From the NCBI GenBank assembly GCA_937898885.1, contig CALDKD010000013.1, positions 62,001 to 126,000 on the forward strand: a stretch of DNA of 64,000 bases, given 5' to 3'. Below the pieces are notes generated by a model. It was not told the origin of the DNA. It did not search any database and saw only the letters and a list, made by a program, of their open reading frames with translations. Position numbers and translations under genes: made by a program. This document shows, piece by piece, positions 17,252-26,193 of this stretch. The DNA is from an uncultured Bacteroidales bacterium (lineage in GTDB: Bacteria; Bacteroidota; Bacteroidia; Bacteroidales; Bacteroidaceae). Positions within the stretch are counted from its first letter, which is position 1; every line of letters starts with the position of its first letter.

Positions 17252-20200
17252 TTAGAGGTTAACCTTTACTCCTAATGAGAAATTCCTGGACTGAGGGATG
17301 AGACCACGGTCAATACCCTGGGTAAGGATATTGTTGCTCATTGAGAACTCAGGATCGCAGCCCAGATAGTTGGTAAGCGTAAACAGGTTGTTAGCGGCAC
17401 CCCATACGGTAATACCCTGTATAATGGCATTCCTTACAGGAATCTTGTAGCTCAGGGTCACGTTCTTGAGACGCAGGTATGAGCCATCCTCAATCCAGCG
17501 GTCTGAGAAGCGTGAGTTGCCCATAGGATCCTCAAAGTTTGCTGATGGGATAGAGGTAACCTGACCCTCGCAAGTCCAGCGGTTTACCATTGCCACAGTC
17601 TGATTCATAAAGCGTGAGCCACTCTCAAGAATCATTCTCTGGTAGTTGAAGATATCATTTCCGTATGAGAAGTTGAATGTGGCGCTCAGGGTAAGGCCCT
17701 TGTAAGATGCCTGTGTGAAGAATCTTCCATACAGGTCTGGATTCGGGTCACCTATCTGAACCATATCCTTCTTGTCAATGATCTTGTCTGGGTACTGATC
17801 AACGAACTTCATATCACCTGCGGCAAAAGCGAGCTTCTGACCGTTTGTTGCAATCATACTCAGTCCGGCGCTCTCTGCGGCTGATGAGTTTGCGAAGACG
17901 CCATCTGTCTTGTAGCCATAGAATATACCTACAGGACTGCCAACCTGTGAGCGTATGGTAGCGCCAAACAGCTCAGTATTGAATGCACGGTCATTATCCG
18001 GAAGAGCTGTGAGCTCGTTCTTGTATGCGCCTACGCCTGCGCCTGCCTCCCACTGGAAGCTCTTGGTGTTGATCAGCTTGACTGTAGCCGCAACATCAAA
18101 TCCTGTGTTCTTGAGTGAGCCGCCGTTGCTCCAGGAATCCTCAATACCTGTAAGATATGAGAGCTTACTGATTGAGAGAAGGTTGTCGGTAAAGCTCATA
18201 AACGCATTTGCGGAGAGATTCAGATGATTCTGGAAAAGGTTCATATCAAGACCGACTGAGAACCTCTTTGTAGTCTCCCACTGAAGAGTGCTGTTACCGA
18301 TGTTGTCAAGAGCAAGACCGGTAGCGCTCAGAATGCTTACAGGAGAGAAGTAGGTTCTGGATGCGGTATCGTTGAAACCGTCATTGCCTGTCAGGTCAAA
18401 TGCCGCATTGAGCTTAAGGTAGTTGATGGCGCGTGCCTTGAACCAAGGCTCAGCCGACATAACCCATGCACCGGCTACTGACGGGAAGATACCCCAAGGA
18501 ACACCTGCCAGTCTCAGTCCGTTCGATACGTTTCCACCGAAACGTGATGATGCTGAGAGACCCAGGCCTACGCTTGCGTAGTAACGCTCACGATAGTTAT
18601 AGTTACCCTGTGCCCACCAGGTAAGAGAGATATCATTGTCATCAACACCGTTTGTTGACTTGTACTGAAGGCTGGTTGACATATTCGGGGTCTTGTCGTT
18701 ACCTGAGTTGTAACCAATCATTCCGTTCTGCTTATAGACATTGCTTATCCAGCGGAATCCGCCTGAGATGTGCAGGTCGTGAGCATTGAAGCGCTTGTCA
18801 AAGTTGAAATAGGTGTTACTCATGAATGAGTTCTGCTGTGTTGCCATAGCGGCGGCCTTATTATCTACGGTACCGATACCGATAACCTTGAACTGCGGTG
18901 TGCCCTGAATTGGCAGATAATAGTTCTCGTCAATAGAGGACATCGTGTAGTTGAAATGCTCATTGATTGACCAGTAACGGTTAATCTCAACCTTTGGCAG
19001 GATTGAGATTGAGATCAGACGGCTGCCAAGGTAGTTCTTGTTTACGCCCTCGCCATTCTCAAGAATTGACACCGGGTTTGCAAGAGATACATCCTGACCA
19101 AGGATCTCCTCCAGATAATCATCGTTCTCTGAAAGGAACTGTGAGAGATTTCCGTGGATATCGTATGTGTAAGGATTCAGGAACGGAGCCTTGATGAGTG
19201 ACAGGAAGCCCGGAGCGGTAATGGTCGCGTCATCAACGTCCATTGGAACACCGTCATCACGCATGTTACGGGTAACATCACTGTAAGAAGCGTCAAACCT
19301 TACGGAAACCTTGTTTCCAAGAATGATATCCGAGTTCAGACGAAGGTTGAAACGGGAATAGTCATTGTACTTCATTGTGGAGTTTCCTGAGGCATAGCCT
19401 ACTGACAGGTTGTAGTTGGCGATATCATCACCACCCTGAACATTGATGCTGTAGTTCTGAACAAAGGCGTTACGGTAAACTTCCTTTGACCAGTCAGTAT
19501 CGTTGTTATAGGTCTTGTAATAGTAGTAGTTCGGGTCAAGCTGCAGGAACTTGTAATCGTCAGCCACCTCGGTCTGTGTGGTTCCGATCATCTCGGACGC
19601 ATAGCTTCTGAACTGAGACGCATTCATCATGACAGGAGTCTTGGGCATCAGCTGGTAATTGCCGGCTAAAGAGACGTCAATCTTGGTGGCCATACTCTTG
19701 TTACGCTTGGTATTGATCAGAATGACACCGTTGGCACCCTTGGCTCCATAGATGGCAAGTCCGCTCTTGAGAACTGTGATGTTCTCTATGTCCTCAACCA
19801 TAATGTTTGCAAGAAGGTTGTTGTAATAGCCGTCATGAATGTACTCACGGTCATACTGCATATCCATGATGACACCATCAAGCACAACCAGAGGCTGAGT
19901 GTTGATGTTAAGGGAATTGATACCGGAGACAAGCATTGAGGCACCTGCGCCCAGACCGCCGGAACGCATCGAGGTCAGAATATCACCCATAAGTCCTGAC
20001 TGGAGCTGCTGGTCAACGCTGATGTCGGCATTGAGACTGCTCACCTGAGTAGTCTTGGACTTTGTTCCAGTTGTCTTGGTTGTGTAGATCTCTGAGAATT
20101 TATCTGTATAGAGCCTCACATTCACAGGAGCGTTGGTAGATGCGATTGAAGCCACATTTGTATTGCATCCCTCAAGCGAGTAAGTGAGTGACGTTACATA

Positions 20201-20698
20201 CTCAGGAACCTTAATTGAATAGGAGCCATCCTCCTTTGTCATTGCGGCGTAGAGGGCATTGTTATATGCCTGAACTCTTACACCGACCATAGGAGTATCG
20301 TCGGCCGCATCGGTAACGACACCGGTAACAGTTCTCATACGGTTCATATCAGGCTGGCCCTGAACGCCTTTTCTCATTCCTACAGTATGATTCAGGTGTG
20401 AGATAGGGCTGTTGACAGATACGAATCCATCGTGCTGGAATGACAACATCTTCTCTCCGCCTGCAACCTCTATGGTATAGGCGCCATTCTCGTCGGTTGT
20501 AGTGGTGCAGGACGCATCGCTGTAAGCCTGAACCAGAACGCCTGACAATGGTGTGCCCTGAGCCGCGTCAATTACAGTACCGGTAAGTGTGGTCTGAGCG
20601 AAAGTAAACACAGGGAATGCAAGTAAAAGCATAAGCAGTCCCTTGGGAATGAAACCCTTTCCTGTTCTTATATTATTCATCTTCATAACTATTATCAT
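17252..20698 (-). CDS. SusC/RagA-family TonB-linked outer-membrane transporter (second pair) with two N-terminal regulatory-like domains
   Basis: A 1148-residue outer-membrane transporter that would import a ligand delivered by SusD, energised by TonB. After a signal peptide (ending FTFAQ near 35) there are two carboxypeptidase-regulatory-like beta domains in tandem: TLTGTVIDAAQGTPLSGVLV (from about 37) and TVTGVVTDAADDTPMVGVRV (from about 123). Most SusC proteins have one. The plug follows (about 225-335, with LVVLDGVIMD and IYGAKGANGVILINTK), then the 22-strand barrel, ending NFSLGVKVNL. The ATG at 20698 is followed by in-frame ATGs at residues 5 and 7; the real start could be one of these. 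It lies 11 bases after a fasciclin lipoprotein gene and 5 before susD. Confidence 0.93.
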   Translation of the reverse strand: MIIVMKMNNIRTGKGFIPKGLLMLLLAFPVFTFAQTTLTGTVIDAAQGTPLSGVLVQAYSDASCTTTTDENGAYTIEVAGGEKMLSFQHDGFVSVNSPISHLNHTVGMRKGVQGQPDMNRMRTVTGVVTDAADDTPMVGVRVQAYNNALYAAMTKEDGSYSIKVPEYVTSLTYSLEGCNTNVASIASTNAPVNVRLYTDKFSEIYTTKTTGTKSKTTQVSSLNADISVDQQLQSGLMGDILTSMRSGGLGAGASMLVSGINSLNINTQPLVVLDGVIMDMQYDREYIHDGYYNNLLANIMVEDIENITVLKSGLAIYGAKGANGVILINTKRNKSMATKIDVSLAGNYQLMPKTPVMMNASQFRSYASEMIGTTQTEVADDYKFLQLDPNYYYYKTYNNDTDWSKEVYRNAFVQNYSINVQGGDDIANYNLSVGYASGNSTMKYNDYSRFNLRLNSDIILGNKVSVRFDASYSDVTRNMRDDGVPMDVDDATITAPGFLSLIKAPFLNPYTYDIHGNLSQFLSENDDYLEEILGQDVSLANPVSILENGEGVNKNYLGSRLISISILPKVEINRYWSINEHFNYTMSSIDENYYLPIQGTPQFKVIGIGTVDNKAAAMATQQNSFMSNTYFNFDKRFNAHDLHISGGFRWISNVYKQNGMIGYNSGNDKTPNMSTSLQYKSTNGVDDNDISLTWWAQGNYNYRERYYASVGLGLSASSRFGGNVSNGLRLAGVPWGIFPSVAGAWVMSAEPWFKARAINYLKLNAAFDLTGNDGFNDTASRTYFSPVSILSATGLALDNIGNSTLQWETTKRFSVGLDMNLFQNHLNLSANAFMSFTDNLLSISKLSYLTGIEDSWSNGGSLKNTGFDVAATVKLINTKSFQWEAGAGVGAYKNELTALPDNDRAFNTELFGATIRSQVGSPVGIFYGYKTDGVFANSSAAESAGLSMIATNGQKLAFAAGDMKFVDQYPDKIIDKKDMVQIGDPNPDLYGRFFTQASYKGLTLSATFNFSYGNDIFNYQRMILESGSRFMNQTVAMVNRWTCEGQVTSIPSANFEDPMGNSRFSDRWIEDGSYLRLKNVTLSYKIPVRNAIIQGITVWGAANNLFTLTNYLGCDPEFSMSNNILTQGIDRGLIPQSRNFSLGVKVNL

Positions 20699-20709
20699 TG
20701 AGAGGGTTA

Positions 20710-22455
20710 TTATTCAACAGGCTTCTCGGCAGGCTTCTCGACAGGCTCTAACAGAATGCCGTCAAGAAGCATTGTATTCGAGTAGCCCTGTGAGACCTTT
20801 GATGAGGTGATGTTACACTCAAGTACCACCTCCACTCTTGCATCCGGCTGTCCCAGGTTGCAGTTGTGCAGGAACAGATGGTCTGCAATCATAATGGTAT
20901 CGACAACAGCCTTTCTGTTCTCGAAGGTCATAGCCCTGCGACGGGCATCAGTCATATAGTACTCCTGATATACACCGGTGGTGTCAACATAGTTGACTTT
21001 GGCGGTGAACATATTTGTCTTTGGAGGCACGATATTACCGGTAATACAGTTCGGGAACACCACTGCGTAAATGTTATAATAGCCCTTAAGGTTGTCATAG
21101 ATGTTGAATGTCACCTTCCAACGGTCGGTAACGGCATTCTTACCATTAATGATAAGGAGTTTCTGCCTTGAGATCTGATCCAGGTAAATGGGCTCGTCAA
21201 GATATTCCTGATTCTTAATATTCAAGACATTGTATTCAGTAACATTGGTAACCTCAACAGATGGTATACGTCCGTTTGCCATCTCAGCCTCGCGCATAAT
21301 CGGAGCGTTGTAGGTACGGGACGGGTCAAACGGCCACTCTGAGCAGACGTAGATTGTACCGTTACTGCACTCAACAGAATCAACGAGACAGGCGTCAAAG
21401 AAACGGTTTCCAGGAGTCATATCATAAATATGGTAATCCTTGTAGGTCGCCAGATACTCATCAAGGTTGAATGTAGTTGATGCGAAGAACGAATAATCGT
21501 TATCGTCTGTGCTCATAAACGGCTGTGTGGCCTTATTCATATTGAAGAAAGCATCTGTAAGGATGGCATTGTTCAGCCAGAATGTCTGCAAGGAGTCATC
21601 CTCGGTATCAATATTGCCAAAGTCAAAGTTGTCTGAAATCTTTTTTATCATTGAGTTCAAGGCATCCTTATTTGGCAGTACCACGTTATACAAGCTGTCC
21701 TCTCTGTTGATGTAGCCGAACTTGTCAAGTATGATGCTCACCTCCTTCAAAACGGAGTCGGCATAGACAGTTTTACCATCAACCACGCCTGCGGCGACAC
21801 TCTTAGCCTCATCAATCTCGTACTTTGTGTATTTAGCGATGAAGCCTCCGATATTTTCCTTGTATTCATCGGATGTGGTGATATACTCATAAAGACTCGG
21901 CTTGTAATCAATAGAGCCGCTGATTATATGAAGAATACCATTGCTGCATGCCAGGTTCTTTGATGTGTAGCCTGCGCTCTGGATTCTGTCAAGAAACATT
22001 TCATAATGCTTGCCGCTCATCATCGTTACACGCTTGCCAACCTTTCCTACAGGATTGTTGAAACGGGCGATGTGATTCTTCAGGAATCTCTGACTTACAA
22101 GATAATTCTCTTCGGGAGTCTTATTCTCCTTTGTGTAAGCAGCGAGGTCTGGGAGCTCAGCCATTGCCTTATCGTCCGGAGCCCAGACTGTAAGGAACTG
22201 ATCGGACTTAAGCAGATCATAGTACGTTACAGCATCTACAATCTTCTTTCCATTGTAAGTCTTGGTCGTTTTCAGGACCTTGACGAACTGCTGGGTGGAA
22301 GGATTACTCTCCAACTGCTCCAGGATTGTCATATCGGGCACCACCTCGGGATCAACCGAATAGTGACTGTCCCAGACATCGGAGCAGGATGCACAAAGAC
22401 CTATAGCCAGAAAGGCCAGAAAAGTCTTGATTGATGAATTAAAATAATGCTTCAT
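20710..22455 (-). CDS. Fasciclin-domain lipoprotein with EKPAEKPVE tail
   Basis: A 581-residue surface lipoprotein; the lipobox ASC places lipidated Cys24, followed by the acidic SDVWD that fits a Bacteroidota surface-export signal. A first fasciclin-like domain spans about 40-185 (MTILEQLESNPSTQQFVKVL, then VWAPDDKAM as the H1-like box and NGILHIISG as the H2-like box). A second, more divergent one follows at about 190-385 (VVLPNKDALNSM, then NGTIYVCSEWPF). The remaining 200 residues look beta-rich and may be a ligand-binding domain. The protein ends in a short proline/glutamate repeat. It lies directly upstream of the second SusC, the position often held by accessory binding lipoproteins. 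Function is inferred: adhesion or glycan binding. Confidence 0.85.
   Translation of the reverse strand: MKHYFNSSIKTFLAFLAIGLCASCSDVWDSHYSVDPEVVPDMTILEQLESNPSTQQFVKVLKTTKTYNGKKIVDAVTYYDLLKSDQFLTVWAPDDKAMAELPDLAAYTKENKTPEENYLVSQRFLKNHIARFNNPVGKVGKRVTMMSGKHYEMFLDRIQSAGYTSKNLACSNGILHIISGSIDYKPSLYEYITTSDEYKENIGGFIAKYTKYEIDEAKSVAAGVVDGKTVYADSVLKEVSIILDKFGYINREDSLYNVVLPNKDALNSMIKKISDNFDFGNIDTEDDSLQTFWLNNAILTDAFFNMNKATQPFMSTDDNDYSFFASTTFNLDEYLATYKDYHIYDMTPGNRFFDACLVDSVECSNGTIYVCSEWPFDPSRTYNAPIMREAEMANGRIPSVEVTNVTEYNVLNIKNQEYLDEPIYLDQISRQKLLIINGKNAVTDRWKVTFNIYDNLKGYYNIYAVVFPNCITGNIVPPKTNMFTAKVNYVDTTGVYQEYYMTDARRRAMTFENRKAVVDTIMIADHLFLHNCNLGQPDARVEVVLECNITSSKVSQGYSNTMLLDGILLEPVEKPAEKPVE
20718..20748. 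repeat. 12-bp tandem repeat encoding the EKPA/EKPV tail
   Basis: CAGGCTTCTCGG at 20718-20729 and CAGGCTTCTCGA at 20730-20741 are followed by a partial third copy (CAGGCTC, 20742-20748). The unit is a multiple of three, so copy-number change would lengthen or shorten the C-terminal tail without a frameshift. Confidence 0.8.
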
Positions 22456-22476
22456 ATCTTTTGTTAATTATTATTC

Positions 22477-24456
22477 TTAATGAGTGTCCTCCAGGTTATC
22501 ATAAACACTTTTCGGACACCACTCCATATAGTCAAAATTCATTTCGGCCTTTGGATTGTCCAGTACGAGCTTCATACGCAGGTAGTAGTCCTGGTCAGCG
22601 TAGAAATAATCTGTTGTGATGATTCTACGGGCCATTGTACCCAATGTGCGGAAAGCGTCAGAGCCGTTGGTATGTGAGTCCGGTCCCTTCATATATCCTC
22701 TGTTGTGCATAGACTTGTCCAATGCACGGATTGCGTCCTCATCGCCAAGCTCCTCATCTGATACCCATCCGATATTCGGATTGTCAATGGCAGACAGGGT
22801 AAGGTCAGTAGGAATGCCGCAAGGCTGCAGGGTATATGGTGAGTCACCGACATAGTTCTGAACTATACCGCAACCCTCGTATCCACGATAAGACAGACGA
22901 AGCTCCCAGGTACCGTCAAATGGCACAGGTGGCAACTTAAGATACAAGTCATAATTGCCTTGCAGGTCAAGTCCGTCACCCTGATAACTCCAGTTGGAGG
23001 TAACGGCTGTCCTTACCCACATAATATAGTCGTCCGTGTAGGAGTGGAAGTTCATAGGTTGTTTGAAACCTGTATTCCTAGTAGAGAGCTGACGTGCGCC
23101 GGATGTCATGAAATCCGGAGACAGGGTGCAGCAGTCTATTCTCATACGACGGTTCAGAATATCATTACGGGTAAGATCGTCATATAAAAGAATATCATCA
23201 ATGTAATGATAATAACCGTTACAAGCCTCATTGTCGACACCACGCATCTCAGATGCCGTCATTACTCTGACACCACGATGATTGGCACGGCCCTCAAACT
23301 CGATGGTGTTCGGTCCGATACCTCTGCGGTTGACGTATGTGCCGGCCACCGAACCGTCAGTCACAGTAGAGACGCGCATGATGGAATGCGGCATATAGGT
23401 CTCGAAATAATCCTCAGGGTCTATGTACTGAAGAACACATCTTGACTTGATAATATCCTCACGGCAATTGAAATCAAAGCTGGTAGGTACTGCGAAAGGC
23501 AGTATGTGATACGACACGAAACGGTTCAACGGGTGCCTGCGATCTCTATAATCATCCTCTCCATAGGTTCCGACATATCCCGGGTAGGATTCGTCATATA
23601 CCTGCTTGGCAAACTTTATCAAATCATCAATATTATTGATGCCATTTGCCTTAAAGATGGAATCAGGCTCTGCAAGGATTGTGAAATTAGTCTTTCTTGA
23701 ACCCCAGTAATAGACGTGGTAATCAGTACCACCTCCCTGGCCTACCACTCCCTCGTCAACAGAGTCGGAGCTGATATGATAAGTCTCATCCTTCCATTCC
23801 TTGAGAGAGTCCTCAAGCCCTACAAGGTTGAGAGCTGTAGCAAAAATGGAGAGCCTTGGATCATTCTTGACCACATCATATATATAGTCGCCCGATACTT
23901 TAATTACGCTGTCCACAACGTGAACGACACCGTTCTGTACTGTGTCATCAACCACCAGGAGATGTGAGCTCTTGTTGATGCAATAACGCAGACGATACCT
24001 GCCGTTCTCAGTAGGGACAGAATCGTAGGTCAGTGAGAGGAAACGGTCGTTCAGATTAACCTGCGGGAAACTGCCCTCTGACTGATCCGCGATAAAGAAA
24101 GTATTTCGGATAAGATGTGTCCAGGTAAGAGTATCACAATCGGCTGTGGGCAACTCCTCGACAGAGCTGAGATTCTTGCTCTTCAGAAAAGCCGCAATGG
24201 CGTCGTTTGTCGGAGCAAAACAGGTGTAATCACCGTATGTATCCAACTCACCCCATGTCTTTGCCCTCTTGAGGATGGTTATGAAATCACTGAAGACCTC
24301 AGGCGAAGCTTCCAGATAGTCAGCCACTGTATTACCGGTAAAGGTGTAGTACGTGGCCGGAGCCTGTTCCTTGAAGCATCCCTCAAGGGCAAGTACGGCA
24401 AACGTCACCAATCCGGTAACAAGTGTCAGACTCTTTATTTTTCGCAAAAAGCTCAT
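22477..24456 (-). CDS. Fasciclin-domain lipoprotein
   Basis: A 659-residue lipoprotein with lipobox LEGC (lipidated Cys27). The first fasciclin domain spans about 42-190: TVADYLEASPEVFSDFITIL, CFAPTNDAIAAFL and NGVVHVVDSVI are clear H1/H2-type elements. A second, larger fasciclin-like domain runs about 190-430, ending in NGYYHYIDDILLYDDL. The C-terminal 220 residues are beta-rich (GTWELRLSYRGYEGCGIVQ) and may be a galactose-binding-type fold. It lies between the first SusD and the 581-residue fasciclin lipoprotein, with gaps of only about 20 bases, so all belong to one transcript. No enzyme motif was seen; a surface adhesin or ligand-capture role is inferred. Confidence 0.85.
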   Translation of the reverse strand: MSFLRKIKSLTLVTGLVTFAVLALEGCFKEQAPATYYTFTGNTVADYLEASPEVFSDFITILKRAKTWGELDTYGDYTCFAPTNDAIAAFLKSKNLSSVEELPTADCDTLTWTHLIRNTFFIADQSEGSFPQVNLNDRFLSLTYDSVPTENGRYRLRYCINKSSHLLVVDDTVQNGVVHVVDSVIKVSGDYIYDVVKNDPRLSIFATALNLVGLEDSLKEWKDETYHISSDSVDEGVVGQGGGTDYHVYYWGSRKTNFTILAEPDSIFKANGINNIDDLIKFAKQVYDESYPGYVGTYGEDDYRDRRHPLNRFVSYHILPFAVPTSFDFNCREDIIKSRCVLQYIDPEDYFETYMPHSIMRVSTVTDGSVAGTYVNRRGIGPNTIEFEGRANHRGVRVMTASEMRGVDNEACNGYYHYIDDILLYDDLTRNDILNRRMRIDCCTLSPDFMTSGARQLSTRNTGFKQPMNFHSYTDDYIMWVRTAVTSNWSYQGDGLDLQGNYDLYLKLPPVPFDGTWELRLSYRGYEGCGIVQNYVGDSPYTLQPCGIPTDLTLSAIDNPNIGWVSDEELGDEDAIRALDKSMHNRGYMKGPDSHTNGSDAFRTLGTMARRIITTDYFYADQDYYLRMKLVLDNPKAEMNFDYMEWCPKSVYDNLEDTH

Positions 24457-24478
24457 TATTCAATGATAACTTATCCTA

Positions 24479-26173
24479 TTAATTCTTTGAAATATACTCA
24501 TCCTCAATGTATGCGGGATTCTGCTTCAGAAGTGGATTAATCTTAAGCTCGTCCTTCGATATCGGGAAATAGATGGCATCCATATCAGCAAGCTTGATAC
24601 GGATAGCGCTCTGGTTCTCGGTATGCTTCTGAAGAACCCAGCTGACAAGACGTCTGGTATTGTTGTCTCTTCTGGCTACACGCATAAGGTCAAACCAACG
24701 CTTGCCCTCGAACAGAAGCTCGCAACGACGCTCAAGAAGAACTCTCTCCTCTGCCTGCTGGATAGATGACTTGAAATCCTTCTCTGATATAGACTTTGCC
24801 AAAGAGTTGACCTTGATGTTCAAGGCACGGTCATTGACAGCCTTAACAAGATGATAAGCCTGTGTCAGCAATGAATCCTGAAGAGAGGCGTTTGCCTCGT
24901 TGGCGGCCAGCATTACCTTTGCCTCAGCCTCCATCAGGACTACATCGGTAAGACGATAGATAATCCAGTTTGCGCTCTTTACGTTGCTACGTGTCTGAGA
25001 GCTGATGGTAGGAGTAAGGTTGTTGACATCAACCTCGGCATTTGAGCGTACATACTTTCTGATGCGGTGTGATGAGGTACCCTCCTCCATATACTCAAGC
25101 CAACGTGAGTCATACTTCTGGAAATACTTGTTGCTGTTGTCCTTCACACCTGTCAGAAGCTGAGAGAAAGCCTCAATTGAGCCGTTAGGATTATCCTGGC
25201 TTCCGTAGTAGCTGTTTACGAAGCCGTTTGATACGCTCTGATTCTGCATAAATGCGAGCTCAAACAGACTCTCATATGAGTTACCTGTACCGAATATCTC
25301 GTTATATGCGGTACCGGTCTTTGAGGTACCGAGCGACTCCTTGATCAAAGGAATATTCTCGTAAAGCTCAATGGTGCAGTCTGTACCCTGCTTGTCCTTG
25401 AATTCCTTATAGTCAACATTCTTTCTTGCGATGACTTTCTCGCAATTCTCAACACACTTCGCATAGTCTCCCTTCCAGAGATACATATCTGCAAGCAGAG
25501 CCCAGACTGCAACGCGTGTGATACGTGAGGTGTTGGATACATCGCCAATCTCCTTGAAACGGTTCACAGCCCACTCCTGACCCGGAACACTGATGCTCTC
25601 AAGTGTTGAGATCAACTCATCAAGAATATAATCGAAACTTGACGCGGCAATTACGAACTCCTCCTCATCATCCTTGGAGGGATTGGTTACGTAAGGAACA
25701 TCCCTGTATGCGCGGATAAGGTAGAAATAACACAATGAACGGAGTGTATAGGCCTCAGCCAGATGTCCCCTAAGCTCAGCCTCGGTATAGTTAGGATCCT
25801 TCTCAGCCACACCAGGAGCATAATACAGAACTGTATTTGCCCTGTTGATGACATCGTAGAAGCAACTCCATGATGTGAAGCTGTTGGTCTCAAGGATATT
25901 GTCCTTAAGAATCTGAGTAAGATCATTGGATGCGGAACTGCTGGCGACAATGTTGTCTGAGCGCATCTCGCCCCACATTGACATTCTCATTATACAATCC
26001 TGCGACTCCATAGCGGCATAAGCGCCAAGAAGAACGCTCTCTACATCGGCCTTATCAGTCCAGAAGTTCTCCAATACTACATCGTTCAACGGAACAAGTG
26101 TAAGAAAATCGTTGCAGCCTGATAATGACAGACCCAGAATCGCCGATAATGCTATATTGAATATCTTTTTCAT
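24479..26173 (-). CDS. SusD/RagB-family outer-membrane lipoprotein (first pair)
   Basis: A 564-residue SusD-like lipoprotein, lipobox LSGC with lipidated Cys20. The N-terminal pattern NDFLTLVPLNDVVLENFWTD (21-40) is the classical RagB/SusD opening, followed by the TPR-like helices (GHLAEAYTLRSLCYFYLIRAYRDVPYV). Near the end, VLLERRCELLFEGKRWFDLMR is the highly conserved SusD box, and the protein closes with DELKINPLLKQNPAY, also typical. It is canonical throughout, unlike the more divergent second SusD. It follows the first SusC by 20 bases and would form its ligand-binding lid. Confidence 0.95.
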   Translation of the reverse strand: MKKIFNIALSAILGLSLSGCNDFLTLVPLNDVVLENFWTDKADVESVLLGAYAAMESQDCIMRMSMWGEMRSDNIVASSSASNDLTQILKDNILETNSFTSWSCFYDVINRANTVLYYAPGVAEKDPNYTEAELRGHLAEAYTLRSLCYFYLIRAYRDVPYVTNPSKDDEEEFVIAASSFDYILDELISTLESISVPGQEWAVNRFKEIGDVSNTSRITRVAVWALLADMYLWKGDYAKCVENCEKVIARKNVDYKEFKDKQGTDCTIELYENIPLIKESLGTSKTGTAYNEIFGTGNSYESLFELAFMQNQSVSNGFVNSYYGSQDNPNGSIEAFSQLLTGVKDNSNKYFQKYDSRWLEYMEEGTSSHRIRKYVRSNAEVDVNNLTPTISSQTRSNVKSANWIIYRLTDVVLMEAEAKVMLAANEANASLQDSLLTQAYHLVKAVNDRALNIKVNSLAKSISEKDFKSSIQQAEERVLLERRCELLFEGKRWFDLMRVARRDNNTRRLVSWVLQKHTENQSAIRIKLADMDAIYFPISKDELKINPLLKQNPAYIEDEYISKN

Positions 26174-26193
26174 CTTTATCTGATATTATTAGA

